NCBI RefSeq assembly: GCF_001417955.2
Contig: NZ_LKTM01000079.1
Coordinates: 1-64,000, forward strand
Length of the DNA stretch: 64,000 nucleotides
Source: Mycobacterium gordonae
GTDB lineage: Bacteria; Actinomycetota; Actinomycetes; Mycobacteriales; Mycobacteriaceae
Direction: 5' to 3'
Shown: in pieces, positions 42,762-52,274 of the stretch
Layout of the letters: each line of letters begins with the position of its first letter
Numbering within the stretch: the first letter of the stretch is position 1
The notes under the pieces: model-generated
What the model was told of the DNA's origin: nothing
Databases searched by the model: none
What the model saw: only the letters and a program-made list of their open reading frames with translations
Made by a program: the position numbers and the translations under genes

Positions 42762-44183
42762 ATGCAGGAGCCGCGACCAGGGGGAATGCATCCCGCATGG
42801 TGGACCCTCATACTGCTCGTGTCGACGATCGGCGTCGTCGCGGCGACCTCGGCGTTGTTCAGTGGGTCGTTCAAATCCTATGTTCCGGTCACCTTGATCT
42901 CGGACCGGGCCGGCCTGGTGATGGACCGCGGCGGCAAGGTCAAGATGCGCGGCGTGCAAGTGGGCCGGGTCGGCGCCGTCAGCACCGGCAAAGACGAGGT
43001 GCGCCTGCGGCTGGACATCTACCCGGCAGAGATCAGGCACATCCCGGCGAACGTGCGGGCCCGCATCCGGGCGACCACGCTGTTCAGCGCCAAATATGTC
43101 GACCTGGTCTACCCCGGTGACCCCAGCGGCCGACACCTGGCCGCCGGCGCTGCGATCAGGGTCGACAGCGTCGGCACCGAGGTCAACACGATGTTCGCCA
43201 ACCTGGTCAAGGTGCTCAGCCAGATCGACCCGGCCAAGCTGAACGGGGTGCTGTCGGCGCTGGCCGAAGGGCTGCGCGGACACGGGGCAGCCATCGGTCA
43301 GGGCGTCACCGATGCCAATGAGGTGCTCCGGGCGGTCAACCCGCGCGCGGAGACGATCCGCGGCGACACCCGGGCGGCCGGCAGCGTCGCTGACACGTAT
43401 AGTGCTGCGGCACAGGACATTCTGCGAACGCTGGACACAGCCAGCGTCACCAGCTCGACCCTCTCCGACGCACCCGACCTGGATGCCTTGCTGACCAACG
43501 TCATCGGGCTGTCGCGCAGCGGAACCCAGGTTCTGGGAGCGAACCGGGACAACCTGATCAAAGCCGTGAACCTGCTGGAGCCCACCACCGGCCTGCTGAT
43601 GAAGTACAACCCCGGACTGACGTGCATGCTGGTCGGCGCCAAGCTCGCCCTGGACACCGGCTACCTGGACGCGACCGGAGGCGCGAACGGTTACTCACTG
43701 GTCATCGACAGCACTCCGCTGTTCGGCGCCGATCAATACCGCTATCCGCAGAACCTGCCGATCGTCGGGGCCAAGGGCGGTCCGGGCGGTAAGCCGGGTT
43801 GCGGATCCCTGCCCGACGTAGCAGCGAATTGGCCGCTGCGCCAACTCATCACGGACACCGGCTGGGGAACCGGACTCGACATCCGGCCCAACCCCGGCAT
43901 CGCGTTCCCCGCCTACGCCGACTACCTCCCGGTCACCCGCGGGATCCCCGAGCCGCCCAGCATCCGCTACCCGGGCGGCCCGGCGCCCGGACCGATCCCG
44001 TATCCCGGGGCACCGCCCTACGGCGCCGCGCAGTACGCCCCCGACGGAACTCCGCTCTACCCGGGCTTACCGCCGGCGCCCCCGCCGGGCGCACCGCGCG
44101 AACCCGGGCCCGCGCCACCGGGATCCGAACCGTTCGTGCCACCGGCGCCCGCTCAGGTGCAGCCCACCCCGAGCGGCCACTAG
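42762..44183 (+). CDS. mceA: Mce-family substrate-binding protein, first of six (MceA type)
   Basis: ATG 42762 (GGAG upstream) is preferred to the earlier ATG 42678, which lies inside yrbEB. The 473-residue protein has an N-terminal anchor helix (WWTLILLVSTIGVVAATSAL), a single MCE domain (SDRAGLVMDRGGKVKMRGVQVGRVGAV), a long helical region and a Pro-rich C-terminal tail of about 70 residues. Such tails on MceA are common. It starts the substrate-tunnel part of the operon; the paralogous group (mce1-4 or others) cannot be told from sequence alone. Confidence 0.92.
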   Translation: MQEPRPGGMHPAWWTLILLVSTIGVVAATSALFSGSFKSYVPVTLISDRAGLVMDRGGKVKMRGVQVGRVGAVSTGKDEVRLRLDIYPAEIRHIPANVRARIRATTLFSAKYVDLVYPGDPSGRHLAAGAAIRVDSVGTEVNTMFANLVKVLSQIDPAKLNGVLSALAEGLRGHGAAIGQGVTDANEVLRAVNPRAETIRGDTRAAGSVADTYSAAAQDILRTLDTASVTSSTLSDAPDLDALLTNVIGLSRSGTQVLGANRDNLIKAVNLLEPTTGLLMKYNPGLTCMLVGAKLALDTGYLDATGGANGYSLVIDSTPLFGADQYRYPQNLPIVGAKGGPGGKPGCGSLPDVAANWPLRQLITDTGWGTGLDIRPNPGIAFPAYADYLPVTRGIPEPPSIRYPGGPAPGPIPYPGAPPYGAAQYAPDGTPLYPGLPPAPPPGAPREPGPAPPGSEPFVPPAPAQVQPTPSGH

Positions 44184-44201
44184 TACCCAGGAGCAGACCA
44201 G

Positions 44202-45230
44202 GTGAGAATGACTGTGCTAGGGGCGATCTGGCGGCTCGCTGCCTTCATGGCCGTGTGCGTGCTGGGCTTGGTTGCCATGCTGGCGATCTTCGCCGACCTG
44301 CGGTTCGGGAAGGAGAAGCAGTACCACGCGACGTTCAGCAACGTCTCCGGGCTGGAGGCCGACAACTTCGTGCGCATCGCCGGAGTCGAGGTCGGCCAGG
44401 TCAAGAAGATCTCGATCCAGGACGACGGCACCGCCCTGGTCGACTTCAGCGCTGACGATTCCGTGGTACTGACCGAGGGCACCCGGGCGGTCATCCGGTA
44501 CCAGAACCTGATCGGCGGGCGTTATCTCGCCCTGGAGGAAGGACCGGGCGGCGCAAGGCAACTCACGCCGGGCGGCACGATTCCGCTGGCCCGGACCGCG
44601 CCCGCCCTGGACCTGGACGCGCTGATCGGCGGCTTCCGGCCGCTGTTCCACGCGCTGGATCCCAACCAGGTCAACATGCTGTCCAGCGAGCTGATCAAGG
44701 CCTTCCAGGGTGAGGGCGCCACCATCAGCTCGGTCCTGGTGCGCACCGCGGCACTGACGAACACGCTTGCCGACCGGGGCACGCTGATCGGGCAGGTCAT
44801 CGGGAACCTGGACACCGTGCTCGGATCGCTGGGCGACCAGAGCACCCAGTTCGCCAAGGCCGTAGACGCATTGGCGCAATTGCTCGCCACATTGGCCGAC
44901 CGAAAGCAGGACATCAGCACCTCGCTGGCCTACAGCAACGCGGCGGCCGGCTCCGTCACCGATCTGCTGGCACGGGGACGGCAGCCGCTCGGGAAAGCCC
45001 TGCACGAGTCGGACCGGATAGCGGGTCTCGCCCTGGACGACCACGACTACTTCGACGATCTGCTCAACACGCTGCCCGATGCCTATCAGATGCTCAATCG
45101 CCAGGGCCTGCACGGCGACTTCTTCAGCTTCTATTTGTGTGACCTGATCTTGAAGGTGAACGGCAAAGGGGGGCAACCGGTTTACGTCAAGGTGATCGGT
45201 CAGCCGTCGGGGAGGTGCACGCCGCGATGA
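44202..45230 (+). CDS. mceB: Mce-family protein, MceB type
   Basis: GTG 44202 begins a 342-residue protein with an anchor helix (AAFMAVCVLGLVAMLAIFADL), MCE domain FSNVSGLEADNFVRIAGVEVGQVKKISI, and a long helical needle segment. The C terminus (FFSFYLCDLILKVNGKGG) matches MceB. It overlaps mceC by 4 bp. The product is expected to form one face of the six-subunit Mce tunnel across the periplasm. Confidence 0.92.
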   Translation: MRMTVLGAIWRLAAFMAVCVLGLVAMLAIFADLRFGKEKQYHATFSNVSGLEADNFVRIAGVEVGQVKKISIQDDGTALVDFSADDSVVLTEGTRAVIRYQNLIGGRYLALEEGPGGARQLTPGGTIPLARTAPALDLDALIGGFRPLFHALDPNQVNMLSSELIKAFQGEGATISSVLVRTAALTNTLADRGTLIGQVIGNLDTVLGSLGDQSTQFAKAVDALAQLLATLADRKQDISTSLAYSNAAAGSVTDLLARGRQPLGKALHESDRIAGLALDDHDYFDDLLNTLPDAYQMLNRQGLHGDFFSFYLCDLILKVNGKGGQPVYVKVIGQPSGRCTPR

Positions 45231-46516
45231 AGTATTTCTCCGAGCGCAATCCACTTGTCGTCGGCGCAGTCGGCGTGGTGGTCGTCGCCGCGGCGGTGGT
45301 GACCGCCCTGACGTACAGCAAGCTGCCGTTCTTCAAATCCGCGAAAGAGTATTCGGCCTACTTCGCCGAAGCGGGCGGGCTGTTGATCGGGACCGCGGTA
45401 CAGGTCTCGGGATACAAGGCGGGCAAGGTCGACAGTATCGCCCTGGACGGGCCCCGCGTGCTGGTCACCTTCGAGGTCGACAAGCACATCCGGCTCGGCG
45501 AACGAACCGAGGCGTCCATCAAGACCAAAAGCCTGTTGGGCGCCAAGATCCTGGAGGTGACACCCCGGGGCGACGGCCGGCTGCGCGGGCCGATTCCGCT
45601 CGAGCGCACCACATCGCCCTACCAGCTTCCCGACGCACTCGGGGATCTGGCGGCCACCATCAGTGGACTGGACACCAACCGCCTGTCCGAATCGCTGGGG
45701 GTGCTGGCCGACACCTTCTCCGACACCGCACCCGACCTCAAGATCGCGCTGAGCGGCGTGGCCCGGTTCTCCGCGGTGCTGGCCGACCGGGACGCGCAAC
45801 TGCGAAACCTGTTGTCCAACGCCAATAAAGCGACAACGGTGCTGGCCGGGCGCAGCGACCAGATTGTGCGTCTGGTTGCCGACAGCAATGCCGTCCTCAC
45901 CCAATTGCGCAGCCAGAGCCGGGCCCTGGATCAGATATCCGGCAACATCGAGGCAGCGAGTCGTCAGGTCAAAGGCTTCATCGCCGAACACCGGCAGACG
46001 CTCAAACCGACGCTGGACAGACTCAATGCGGCGCTGGCGATCGTCGACCACCGCAAGGAGCGGATTGCCCTGGCAATCAAGAAGTTCGACGACTACGCGC
46101 TGTCGCTGGGCGAGTCCATGTCCACCGGGCCGTGGTTCAACTTCTACATCGCGAACCTGATCCCCGGCCAGTTCATCCAGCCCTTCATCGACGCGGCGTT
46201 CTCCGACCTGGGGCTGGACCCCAATGTGCTGTTGCCCTCGCAACTCACGGACCCCGAAGTCGGTCAGCCCGGTACACCGGCGTTGCCGATGCCGTACCCG
46301 CGCACCGGCCAGGGCGGCGAGCCACAGTTGACCCTGCCGGACGCCATCACCGGTAACCCCGGCGATCCCCGCTATCCCTACCGCGAACCGCCGCCCGCAC
46401 CACCGCCAGGCGGGCCGCCCCCGGGACCACCGGCATTGGCGCCCGGTCAGACGTCCCCGCCGCCGGTGCCGACGCACCCGCCGGTGTTCGTGCCGGCCCC
46501 GGGGGAACAGCGATGA
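45227..46516 (+). CDS. mceC: Mce-family protein, MceC type
   Basis: ATG 45227 overlaps the mceB stop (ATGA). The 429-residue protein has an anchor helix (VGVVVVAAAVVTALTY), MCE domain YFAEAGGLLIGTAVQVSGYKAGKVDSIAL, the helical arm and a Pro-rich tail of about 60 residues at the C terminus. The ATG of mceD overlaps the stop as well, so mceB, mceC and mceD are tightly coupled. Confidence 0.92.
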   Translation: MKYFSERNPLVVGAVGVVVVAAAVVTALTYSKLPFFKSAKEYSAYFAEAGGLLIGTAVQVSGYKAGKVDSIALDGPRVLVTFEVDKHIRLGERTEASIKTKSLLGAKILEVTPRGDGRLRGPIPLERTTSPYQLPDALGDLAATISGLDTNRLSESLGVLADTFSDTAPDLKIALSGVARFSAVLADRDAQLRNLLSNANKATTVLAGRSDQIVRLVADSNAVLTQLRSQSRALDQISGNIEAASRQVKGFIAEHRQTLKPTLDRLNAALAIVDHRKERIALAIKKFDDYALSLGESMSTGPWFNFYIANLIPGQFIQPFIDAAFSDLGLDPNVLLPSQLTDPEVGQPGTPALPMPYPRTGQGGEPQLTLPDAITGNPGDPRYPYREPPPAPPPGGPPPGPPALAPGQTSPPPVPTHPPVFVPAPGEQR

Positions 46517-47802
46517 AACGCAACGTCATTCGCCTCGGACTGGGTGCCGTGCTGGTGCTCACCCTGATCGCCGGAGTGGCGGCGGCCTGGCATGGCCTGG
46601 CGGCTTCCGGCAAGACCAGGGTGGTCGCCTACTTCCAGAACAGCAACGGCATCTTCGCAGGCGACGAGGTGCGCATCCTGGGGGTAGCCGTCGGCAAGAT
46701 CGACACCATCGAACCCCAACCCCGACGCGTCAAGATCACCTTCTTCTACGACTCCAAGTACCAGGTGCCCGCCGACGCCAAAGCGGTGATCCTGTCGCCG
46801 TCACTCGTCACATCGCGGGCCATTCAGCTCACGCCGGCCTACACCGGCGGCCCGCAACTGCCCAACGACGCCGTGATCCCCCTGGAGCGCACCGCCGTAC
46901 CGGTGGAGTGGGACGACCTGCGTTCGGATCTGGAAAGACTCGCGCAGATGCTGCAGCCCACCCGGCCCGGCAACGTCAGCCCCCTCGGCGCGGTCGTCAA
47001 CACCGCCGCCGCCAACCTGCGGGGCCAGGGCGCAACCATCCGGGACACCCTTCTCGAGCTCTCCCAGGCTGTTTCGGCGATCGCCGACCACAGCAACGAC
47101 CTCTTCAGCACGGTGCGCAACCTGTCGATCCTGGTTTCGGCGCTGCAGAGCAGCGCGGACCTGATGAGGCAGCTCAACGAGAACCTCGCCGCGGTGACCG
47201 GACTGCTGGCCAACGATCCCAACGAAGTCGGCAGTGCCGTGGCTGCCCTTGCCGAGGTGACCCGTGACGTCACGGGATTCGTGGCCGAGAATCGGGAAGC
47301 GCTGGGCACTTCGGCCGACCAGCTCGCGTCGGTGTCCCAGGTGCTCAACGCCAGTCTCGGCGACATCAAGCAGGCACTGCACATCGCCCCGACCGAACTG
47401 CAGAACTTCATGAACATCTACCAGCCGGCGCAGGGCACGTTGAGCGGAGCGCCGGCGTTCAACAACTTCGCGAATCCCATCGCTTTTCTCTGCGGAGCCA
47501 TCCAGGCGGCGTCGAGGCTGGGGTACCAGCAGTCGGCGAAGTTGTGTGTGCGGTACCTGGCGCCGATCATCAAGAACCGTCAGTACAACTTCCCGCCGCT
47601 GGGCGAGAACACGGTGGTCGGTGCCACGGCGCGACCCAATGAGGTGACCTACAGCGAGGACTGGCTGCGGCCGGACTACGTTCCACCACAACCGAATACG
47701 CCATTCGGGGCCGGACTTGTGCCGTTGCCGGCCGAGATCCACGCCACCGATCCCGCCGACGGACTGCCGGGACTGCTGCTGCCGGAGGGGGGTAACCGAT
47801 GA
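46513..47802 (+). CDS. mceD: Mce-family protein, MceD type
   Basis: The 429-residue protein has an N-terminal anchor helix (GLGAVLVLTLIAGVAAAW) and MCE domain YFQNSNGIFAGDEVRILGVAVGKIDTIEP, followed by the long coiled/helical region (LRGQGATIRDTLLELSQAVSAIADHSND) and a conserved segment FLCGAIQAASRLGYQQSAKLC near the C terminus. The ATG overlaps mceC by 4 bp and its stop overlaps mceE by 4 bp. Confidence 0.92.
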   Translation: MKRNVIRLGLGAVLVLTLIAGVAAAWHGLAASGKTRVVAYFQNSNGIFAGDEVRILGVAVGKIDTIEPQPRRVKITFFYDSKYQVPADAKAVILSPSLVTSRAIQLTPAYTGGPQLPNDAVIPLERTAVPVEWDDLRSDLERLAQMLQPTRPGNVSPLGAVVNTAAANLRGQGATIRDTLLELSQAVSAIADHSNDLFSTVRNLSILVSALQSSADLMRQLNENLAAVTGLLANDPNEVGSAVAALAEVTRDVTGFVAENREALGTSADQLASVSQVLNASLGDIKQALHIAPTELQNFMNIYQPAQGTLSGAPAFNNFANPIAFLCGAIQAASRLGYQQSAKLCVRYLAPIIKNRQYNFPPLGENTVVGATARPNEVTYSEDWLRPDYVPPQPNTPFGAGLVPLPAEIHATDPADGLPGLLLPEGGNR

Positions 47803-48926
47803 TTCGCCGTGCGACGGCAGCTCTGTTGTTGGGGATGGTTGTGCTGGTTCTGGGTGGCTGCGGATGGCGCGGTCTCAATTCGTTGCCACTGCCGGGCAGC
47901 GTCGGAAACGGCCCCGGCTCGTTCATGATTCACGTCCAAATGCCCGATGTCGGGACCCTGGAGCAGAACTCCCGCGTCCAGGTTGGCGATGTCACCGTCG
48001 GCAACGTCACCAGGATCGAGCGACAGGCCTGGCATGCGCTGCTCACCATCAGGCTCAACGGTGACGTCGACCTGCCGGCCAACGCGACCGCGACGATCGG
48101 ACAGACCAGCCTGCTCGGTTCGCTGCACATCGAACTGGCACCGCCGGCCGACGTCCCGCCGCAGGGGAAGCTGAGAGAGGGATCGCTGATCGCCCTGGCG
48201 TCGGCCGGCAGTTACCCGTCGACCGAGCAGACCCTGGCAGCTATCTCGTTGCTGCTCAACGGCGGTGGCATCGGCCAGATTCAGGACATCACCGAGTCGT
48301 TGAGCACGGCTCTGTCCGGACGGGCCGACGACCTGCGCAGCCTGATCGGGCAGCTGGACCGGTTCACCGGCTCCGTGAACGATCAGACCGGTGACATTCT
48401 GGCCGCTACTGAACACCTGAACAACCTGGTCGGCCAGCTCGCCGAGCAGCGTCCGGTACTGGACCGGGCGCTTGCGACCATGCCGAATGCGCTTGCCACC
48501 CTCAAACAGGAGCGCCAGCAACTGGTCGAAGCCCTCGATCAGATCGGCAAATTCAGTGCCCTGGCGGCCGACTCCGCCAACCAGACCAAGGACGCTCTGG
48601 TCAAGGAGCTGAAAGACCTGGGGCCGGTGCTGGAATCACTCGCCAATGCCGGTCCGGCACTGACGCGCTCGCTGGGACTGCTGCCCACCTACCCTTTCCC
48701 GAAGGACACCATCAGCAAGTGGGCCCGCGGCGACTACGCGAACCTGACCGCAATCATCGACCTGACACTGAGCCGGCTCGACGCATCCTTCCTCACCGGC
48801 ACCCGGTTCGAGGGCAATCTGACCGAGCTCGAACTACAGTGGGGCCGCACCATCGGCCAGATGCCCAGCCCGGCTACTGCCGGCAATCCCCTTGTGGCGC
48901 CTTATCATTGGGATCAGGGGCCCTGA
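47799..48926 (+). CDS. mceE: Mce-family lipoprotein, MceE type
   Basis: The 375-residue protein begins with a lipoprotein signal (MIRRATAALLLGMVVLVLGGCGW; lipobox LGGC), as expected for the MceE/Lpr subunit, followed by an MCE domain (MPDVGTLEQNSRVQVGDVTVGNVTRIER) and a helical domain. It is the only lipidated subunit of the operon and overlaps mceD by 4 bp. It ends one base before the mceF ATG. Confidence 0.92.
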   Translation: MIRRATAALLLGMVVLVLGGCGWRGLNSLPLPGSVGNGPGSFMIHVQMPDVGTLEQNSRVQVGDVTVGNVTRIERQAWHALLTIRLNGDVDLPANATATIGQTSLLGSLHIELAPPADVPPQGKLREGSLIALASAGSYPSTEQTLAAISLLLNGGGIGQIQDITESLSTALSGRADDLRSLIGQLDRFTGSVNDQTGDILAATEHLNNLVGQLAEQRPVLDRALATMPNALATLKQERQQLVEALDQIGKFSALAADSANQTKDALVKELKDLGPVLESLANAGPALTRSLGLLPTYPFPKDTISKWARGDYANLTAIIDLTLSRLDASFLTGTRFEGNLTELELQWGRTIGQMPSPATAGNPLVAPYHWDQGP

Positions 48927-48927
48927 C

Positions 48928-50340
48928 ATGCCGCCGCTGACAAGACGAATCCTGATCCAGCTGGCGATCTTCGGGGTGGTCGCGCTGGTGGGTGGCGCCG
49001 CGATGGCCCTGGGTTATATGCAGTTGCCGGCCATGTTCGGCGTGGGACGCTACCAGGTCACCGTGGAGTTGCCGCAGGCCGCGGGTCTCTACGTCAGTGG
49101 GAACGTCACCTATCGCGGCACCGAGGTCGGCCGCGTCGAGAGCGTGCGGCTCACCGACACCGGTGTCGCGGCCGTGCTTTCGCTCAAATCGGGCGTTGAC
49201 ATCCCTTCCGATCTCGATGCTCAGGTGCACAGCCAGTCGGCGGTGGGGGAGCAGTACGTGGCGCTGTTGCCGCGCCGCGATTCCCGGCCGCTGCGCAACG
49301 GCGACGTGATCACCCGGGACCGTGTGTCGGTGCCGCCCGATCTGGACACCTTGCTGGACTCGGTCAACAGGGGTATGGAAGCGATCCCGCGCGACAACCT
49401 GAAAACCGTTGTGGACGAGTCTTTCACGGCCGTGGGTGGCCTGGGACCGGAGCTTTCCAGGCTGGTGACGGGCACCAGCGCGCTGTCCAGTGACGCCCGG
49501 AAGAATTTGGGGCCGTTGCTGACGCTCATCGACCACTCCAGGCCGGTACTGGACAGCCAGGCGGCGTCCCCGGACGCGGTAACGCAGTGGGCCGCCCATC
49601 TGTCCGACATCAGCTCGGGGCTGCAGCGAAACGACGGCGCCCTGAAAGACGTGCTGCGTGCCGCGGGACCCGCGGCGATCGAGGTGCGCCGGCTGTTGGA
49701 CCGGGTGAACCCGACGCTGCCGATCCTGCTGTCCAATCTGGTCGGCGTCGGCCAGGTCGCCCTGACGTATCACGCCGGAATCGAGCAGCTGCTCGTGCTG
49801 CTTCCCCAGGCCGTGGCGACGATTCAGGCCATCGGCGTCCCCAACCGAAACACCAAACAGGCCTACCGGGGCGCCTTCCTGAGTTTCAATCTGCGGCTCA
49901 ACCTGCCGCCGCCGTGTACCACCGGCTACCTGCCGGCCCAACAGCAGCGGGTGCCTTCCTGGGAGGATCACCCGGACCGGCCGCCGGGTGATCTGTACTG
50001 CCGGGTGCCGCAAGATTCGCCGAACAACGTTCGCGGCGTTCGCAATACACCGTGCGTAGCACAACCGGGCAAACGCGCGCCCACGGTCGCGATGTGTGAG
50101 AGCGATCAAACCTATGTACCGCTCAACGACGGCTACAACTGGAAGGGCGACCCGAACGCGACGCTGTCGGGTCAGCCCGTCCCGCAACTGCCACCGCCGG
50201 TACCGGTACCGGCCGCCGAGTACGACCCCGCCACCGGCAGTTACCTCGGCCCCGACGGGCGCGTTCACACCCAGTCTGATCTGGCCATCGCCGGCGGGCA
50301 GCGCACCTGGCAGTCGATGCTGCTGCCGCCCGGCAGTTGA
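48928..50340 (+). CDS. mceF: Mce-family protein, MceF type
   Basis: ATG 48928 gives 470 residues; the frame start at 48892 is inside mceE. An anchor helix (ILIQLAIFGVVALVGGAAMAL) is followed by MCE domain LPQAAGLYVSGNVTYRGTEVGRVESVRL, the helical arm, and a C-terminal domain with several Cys residues (PPCTTGYLPA, YCRVPQD, RNTPCVAQ, VAMCESD) typical of MceF. This completes the standard YrbEA-YrbEB-MceA-F set. No mce-associated (Mas) genes follow; a PucR regulator does. Confidence 0.92.
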   Translation: MPPLTRRILIQLAIFGVVALVGGAAMALGYMQLPAMFGVGRYQVTVELPQAAGLYVSGNVTYRGTEVGRVESVRLTDTGVAAVLSLKSGVDIPSDLDAQVHSQSAVGEQYVALLPRRDSRPLRNGDVITRDRVSVPPDLDTLLDSVNRGMEAIPRDNLKTVVDESFTAVGGLGPELSRLVTGTSALSSDARKNLGPLLTLIDHSRPVLDSQAASPDAVTQWAAHLSDISSGLQRNDGALKDVLRAAGPAAIEVRRLLDRVNPTLPILLSNLVGVGQVALTYHAGIEQLLVLLPQAVATIQAIGVPNRNTKQAYRGAFLSFNLRLNLPPPCTTGYLPAQQQRVPSWEDHPDRPPGDLYCRVPQDSPNNVRGVRNTPCVAQPGKRAPTVAMCESDQTYVPLNDGYNWKGDPNATLSGQPVPQLPPPVPVPAAEYDPATGSYLGPDGRVHTQSDLAIAGGQRTWQSMLLPPGS

Positions 50341-50406
50341 TCGGGGCAGTCACGCACATCGGCCGAGCATTGTGGCAGCGGCACAACGGGATTAGATTCT
50401 GCCCCT

Positions 50407-51714
50407 ATGGAGCCTCAATGGCGGTCGCTTCGGGAGCCGGCCGCCCGGCGCGTGTGGGAACAGGTGTTGCGGCCGGTCGCTGCCCAATTGCGCTCGGAAG
50501 CAACAGAACTGGCTGCGGAGATAGTTGAGCGGTACCAGGCCGTAGTGCCCACGGTAGTGCCCGACCCACCGGCTGTGTCCGAGCAGCTGATCAGCGTCGA
50601 AGACAGTCTGCGCCAAGTAGCCCAGTGCATCGATATGGGCGACGACCCGCGCGGGCTCGAACTCACCCCATCCACCGTCGTCATTGCGCGCTCCGGTGTG
50701 CAACGAGGGATACCTCTCAACGATCTTTTTCGATCGGTGCGCCTGGCGCACGAGAGAGCGTGGCAGTGGACGTTCAAGCAGATCGTGGCGAGGGCGCCGA
50801 CACCCGAACAGGCCGCGAGCCTCGAGCTTGTGAGCACCTTCTTCTTCGCTTATGCCGACGTGATTCTGCTCGAGGCCGAGCACCACTACGAAATCGAGCG
50901 TGAAGCGTGGCTGCGAGGGACGGCTGCCGCGCGGGCAGCGGCGGTGGAAGACATCCTCGCCGGAACCGAAGTCGACGCTCAACGTGCTTCGAAACGTATG
51001 CGCTATGACATCAACCGCCACCACCTCGGTGTCCGCGCCTGGCTCGATAGCTCGAGTGACGACCCCGGGTTGCAGAGCACACTCACGGCGGCGCTGTGGC
51101 AGCTCACCGAGGCGCTGTCGGCGCAAAGTCCCATGATCCTTCCCGCCGGTTCGATGGCAGTCACAGCCTGGCTCAGCCGGCCGCAGGCGTTCACCGCGGC
51201 CGAGCTGGCGTCACTGGGCGATGACGCTCGATCACCCGACGGGGTCTCGGTGGCGGTCGGTGAGCCGGGATGGGGGATCGGCGGCTTCCGGCGCACCTAT
51301 CGCGAAGCCTCGCACGCCCACCGACTCGCTTCGTTGCTGGGCGAGCGTGCCGCGGTCGTGACTCGTTACCGAGACGTGGCGGTCGCGGCGCTGGCCAGCG
51401 CGGACGACGAGCATGCCGTGGCATTCGTCAAGCGCGTCCTCGGGCCGTTGGCCGTCGACGATGAAGCGACTTACCGTATCGCGGCCACCCTGGCGGTGTA
51501 CCTCGATGAAAACCGGAGTCCGGGCAAGGCGGCGCAACGGCTTTCGGTGCACCCCAACACCGTCAGCTATCGCGTCCACCAGGCGGAGCAACTGCTCGGC
51601 CGCCAGATCGACAACAACACCCTGGAGCTGTCGGTGGCCCTGGCGTTGCTGCCCGCGGTGCGTGGGCTCACCGAGCACGGTGGTTTTGTGGCGGCAACAC
51701 AAATGCGTTGGTGA
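50407..51714 (+). CDS. PucR/CdaR-type transcriptional regulator
   Basis: The 435-residue protein has an N-terminal RsbRD-like helical region, a central GGDEF-like domain (PDGVSVAVGEPGWGIGGFRRTYREASHAHRLA) and a C-terminal HTH_30 domain (LAVYLDENRSPGKAAQRLSVHPNTVSYRVHQAEQLLGRQ), the PucR/CdaR architecture. It follows mceF by 66 bp on the same strand, so it may regulate or be co-transcribed with the mce operon or the cupin gene 92 bp downstream. Confidence 0.9.
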   Translation: MEPQWRSLREPAARRVWEQVLRPVAAQLRSEATELAAEIVERYQAVVPTVVPDPPAVSEQLISVEDSLRQVAQCIDMGDDPRGLELTPSTVVIARSGVQRGIPLNDLFRSVRLAHERAWQWTFKQIVARAPTPEQAASLELVSTFFFAYADVILLEAEHHYEIEREAWLRGTAAARAAAVEDILAGTEVDAQRASKRMRYDINRHHLGVRAWLDSSSDDPGLQSTLTAALWQLTEALSAQSPMILPAGSMAVTAWLSRPQAFTAAELASLGDDARSPDGVSVAVGEPGWGIGGFRRTYREASHAHRLASLLGERAAVVTRYRDVAVAALASADDEHAVAFVKRVLGPLAVDDEATYRIAATLAVYLDENRSPGKAAQRLSVHPNTVSYRVHQAEQLLGRQIDNNTLELSVALALLPAVRGLTEHGGFVAATQMRW

Positions 51715-51806
51715 ACTCTGTCGCCCCGCCCCGAGCCGATGTCGCGACCGTTGCTTACCGTTTTGCGGCATCGGCGCCCATGCCGATCCCGGACGAGGAG
51801 GAGCAG

Positions 51807-52274
51807 ATGCAAGCGCTACAGGAACTCGACGTCAACTACATGCACGGGTCTGACAACCCGTGGGTACCCTTCACGCCCCTGAGCGACCAGGTCTTCTTGA
51901 AATACTGGAAGATCGATCCGGTGCGCGCGGAGTCTATCGTGTCGATGAAGATCCCCGCCGGGGTCGAACTGGGAACCCACTATCACACTGGAATCGTTGT
52001 GGCGCATACCATTAGCGGAGCGTGGCGCTACAAGGAGAGCGACTGGATCGCGCGGGCCGGCGACACCCTGTACGAGGTGGCGGGTTCGTCGCACACTCCC
52101 GAGAGCTTCGAGGACACCGAGGTCTTTTTCATTCTGGTCGGTGAGTTGCTGTTCCTCGACGAGGACAACAGGATCCTGTGGCAGGAAAACCACAAAACAT
52201 CGCTTCAGCGATACCACACCTACTGTGCCGAAAATGGAATACCGGCAAGGGATCTGACTAGCTGGGGTCCCTAG
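51807..52274 (+). CDS. Cupin dioxygenase (2,4'-dihydroxyacetophenone dioxygenase-like)
   Basis: ATG 51807 with GAGGAGGAG 4-12 bp upstream gives 155 residues; TTG 51708 and ATG 51780 are alternatives. The cupin core has metal-binding histidines in GTHYHTGIVVAHTISG and a distal SSHTPESFED, with EDTEVFFILVGELLFLDEDN between strands, as in DAD-family Fe(II) dioxygenases that cleave aryl diketone-type C-C bonds. The reaction here is inferred only from family similarity. Its 3' end overlaps cstA by 17 bp. Confidence 0.8.
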   Translation: MQALQELDVNYMHGSDNPWVPFTPLSDQVFLKYWKIDPVRAESIVSMKIPAGVELGTHYHTGIVVAHTISGAWRYKESDWIARAGDTLYEVAGSSHTPESFEDTEVFFILVGELLFLDEDNRILWQENHKTSLQRYHTYCAENGIPARDLTSWGP

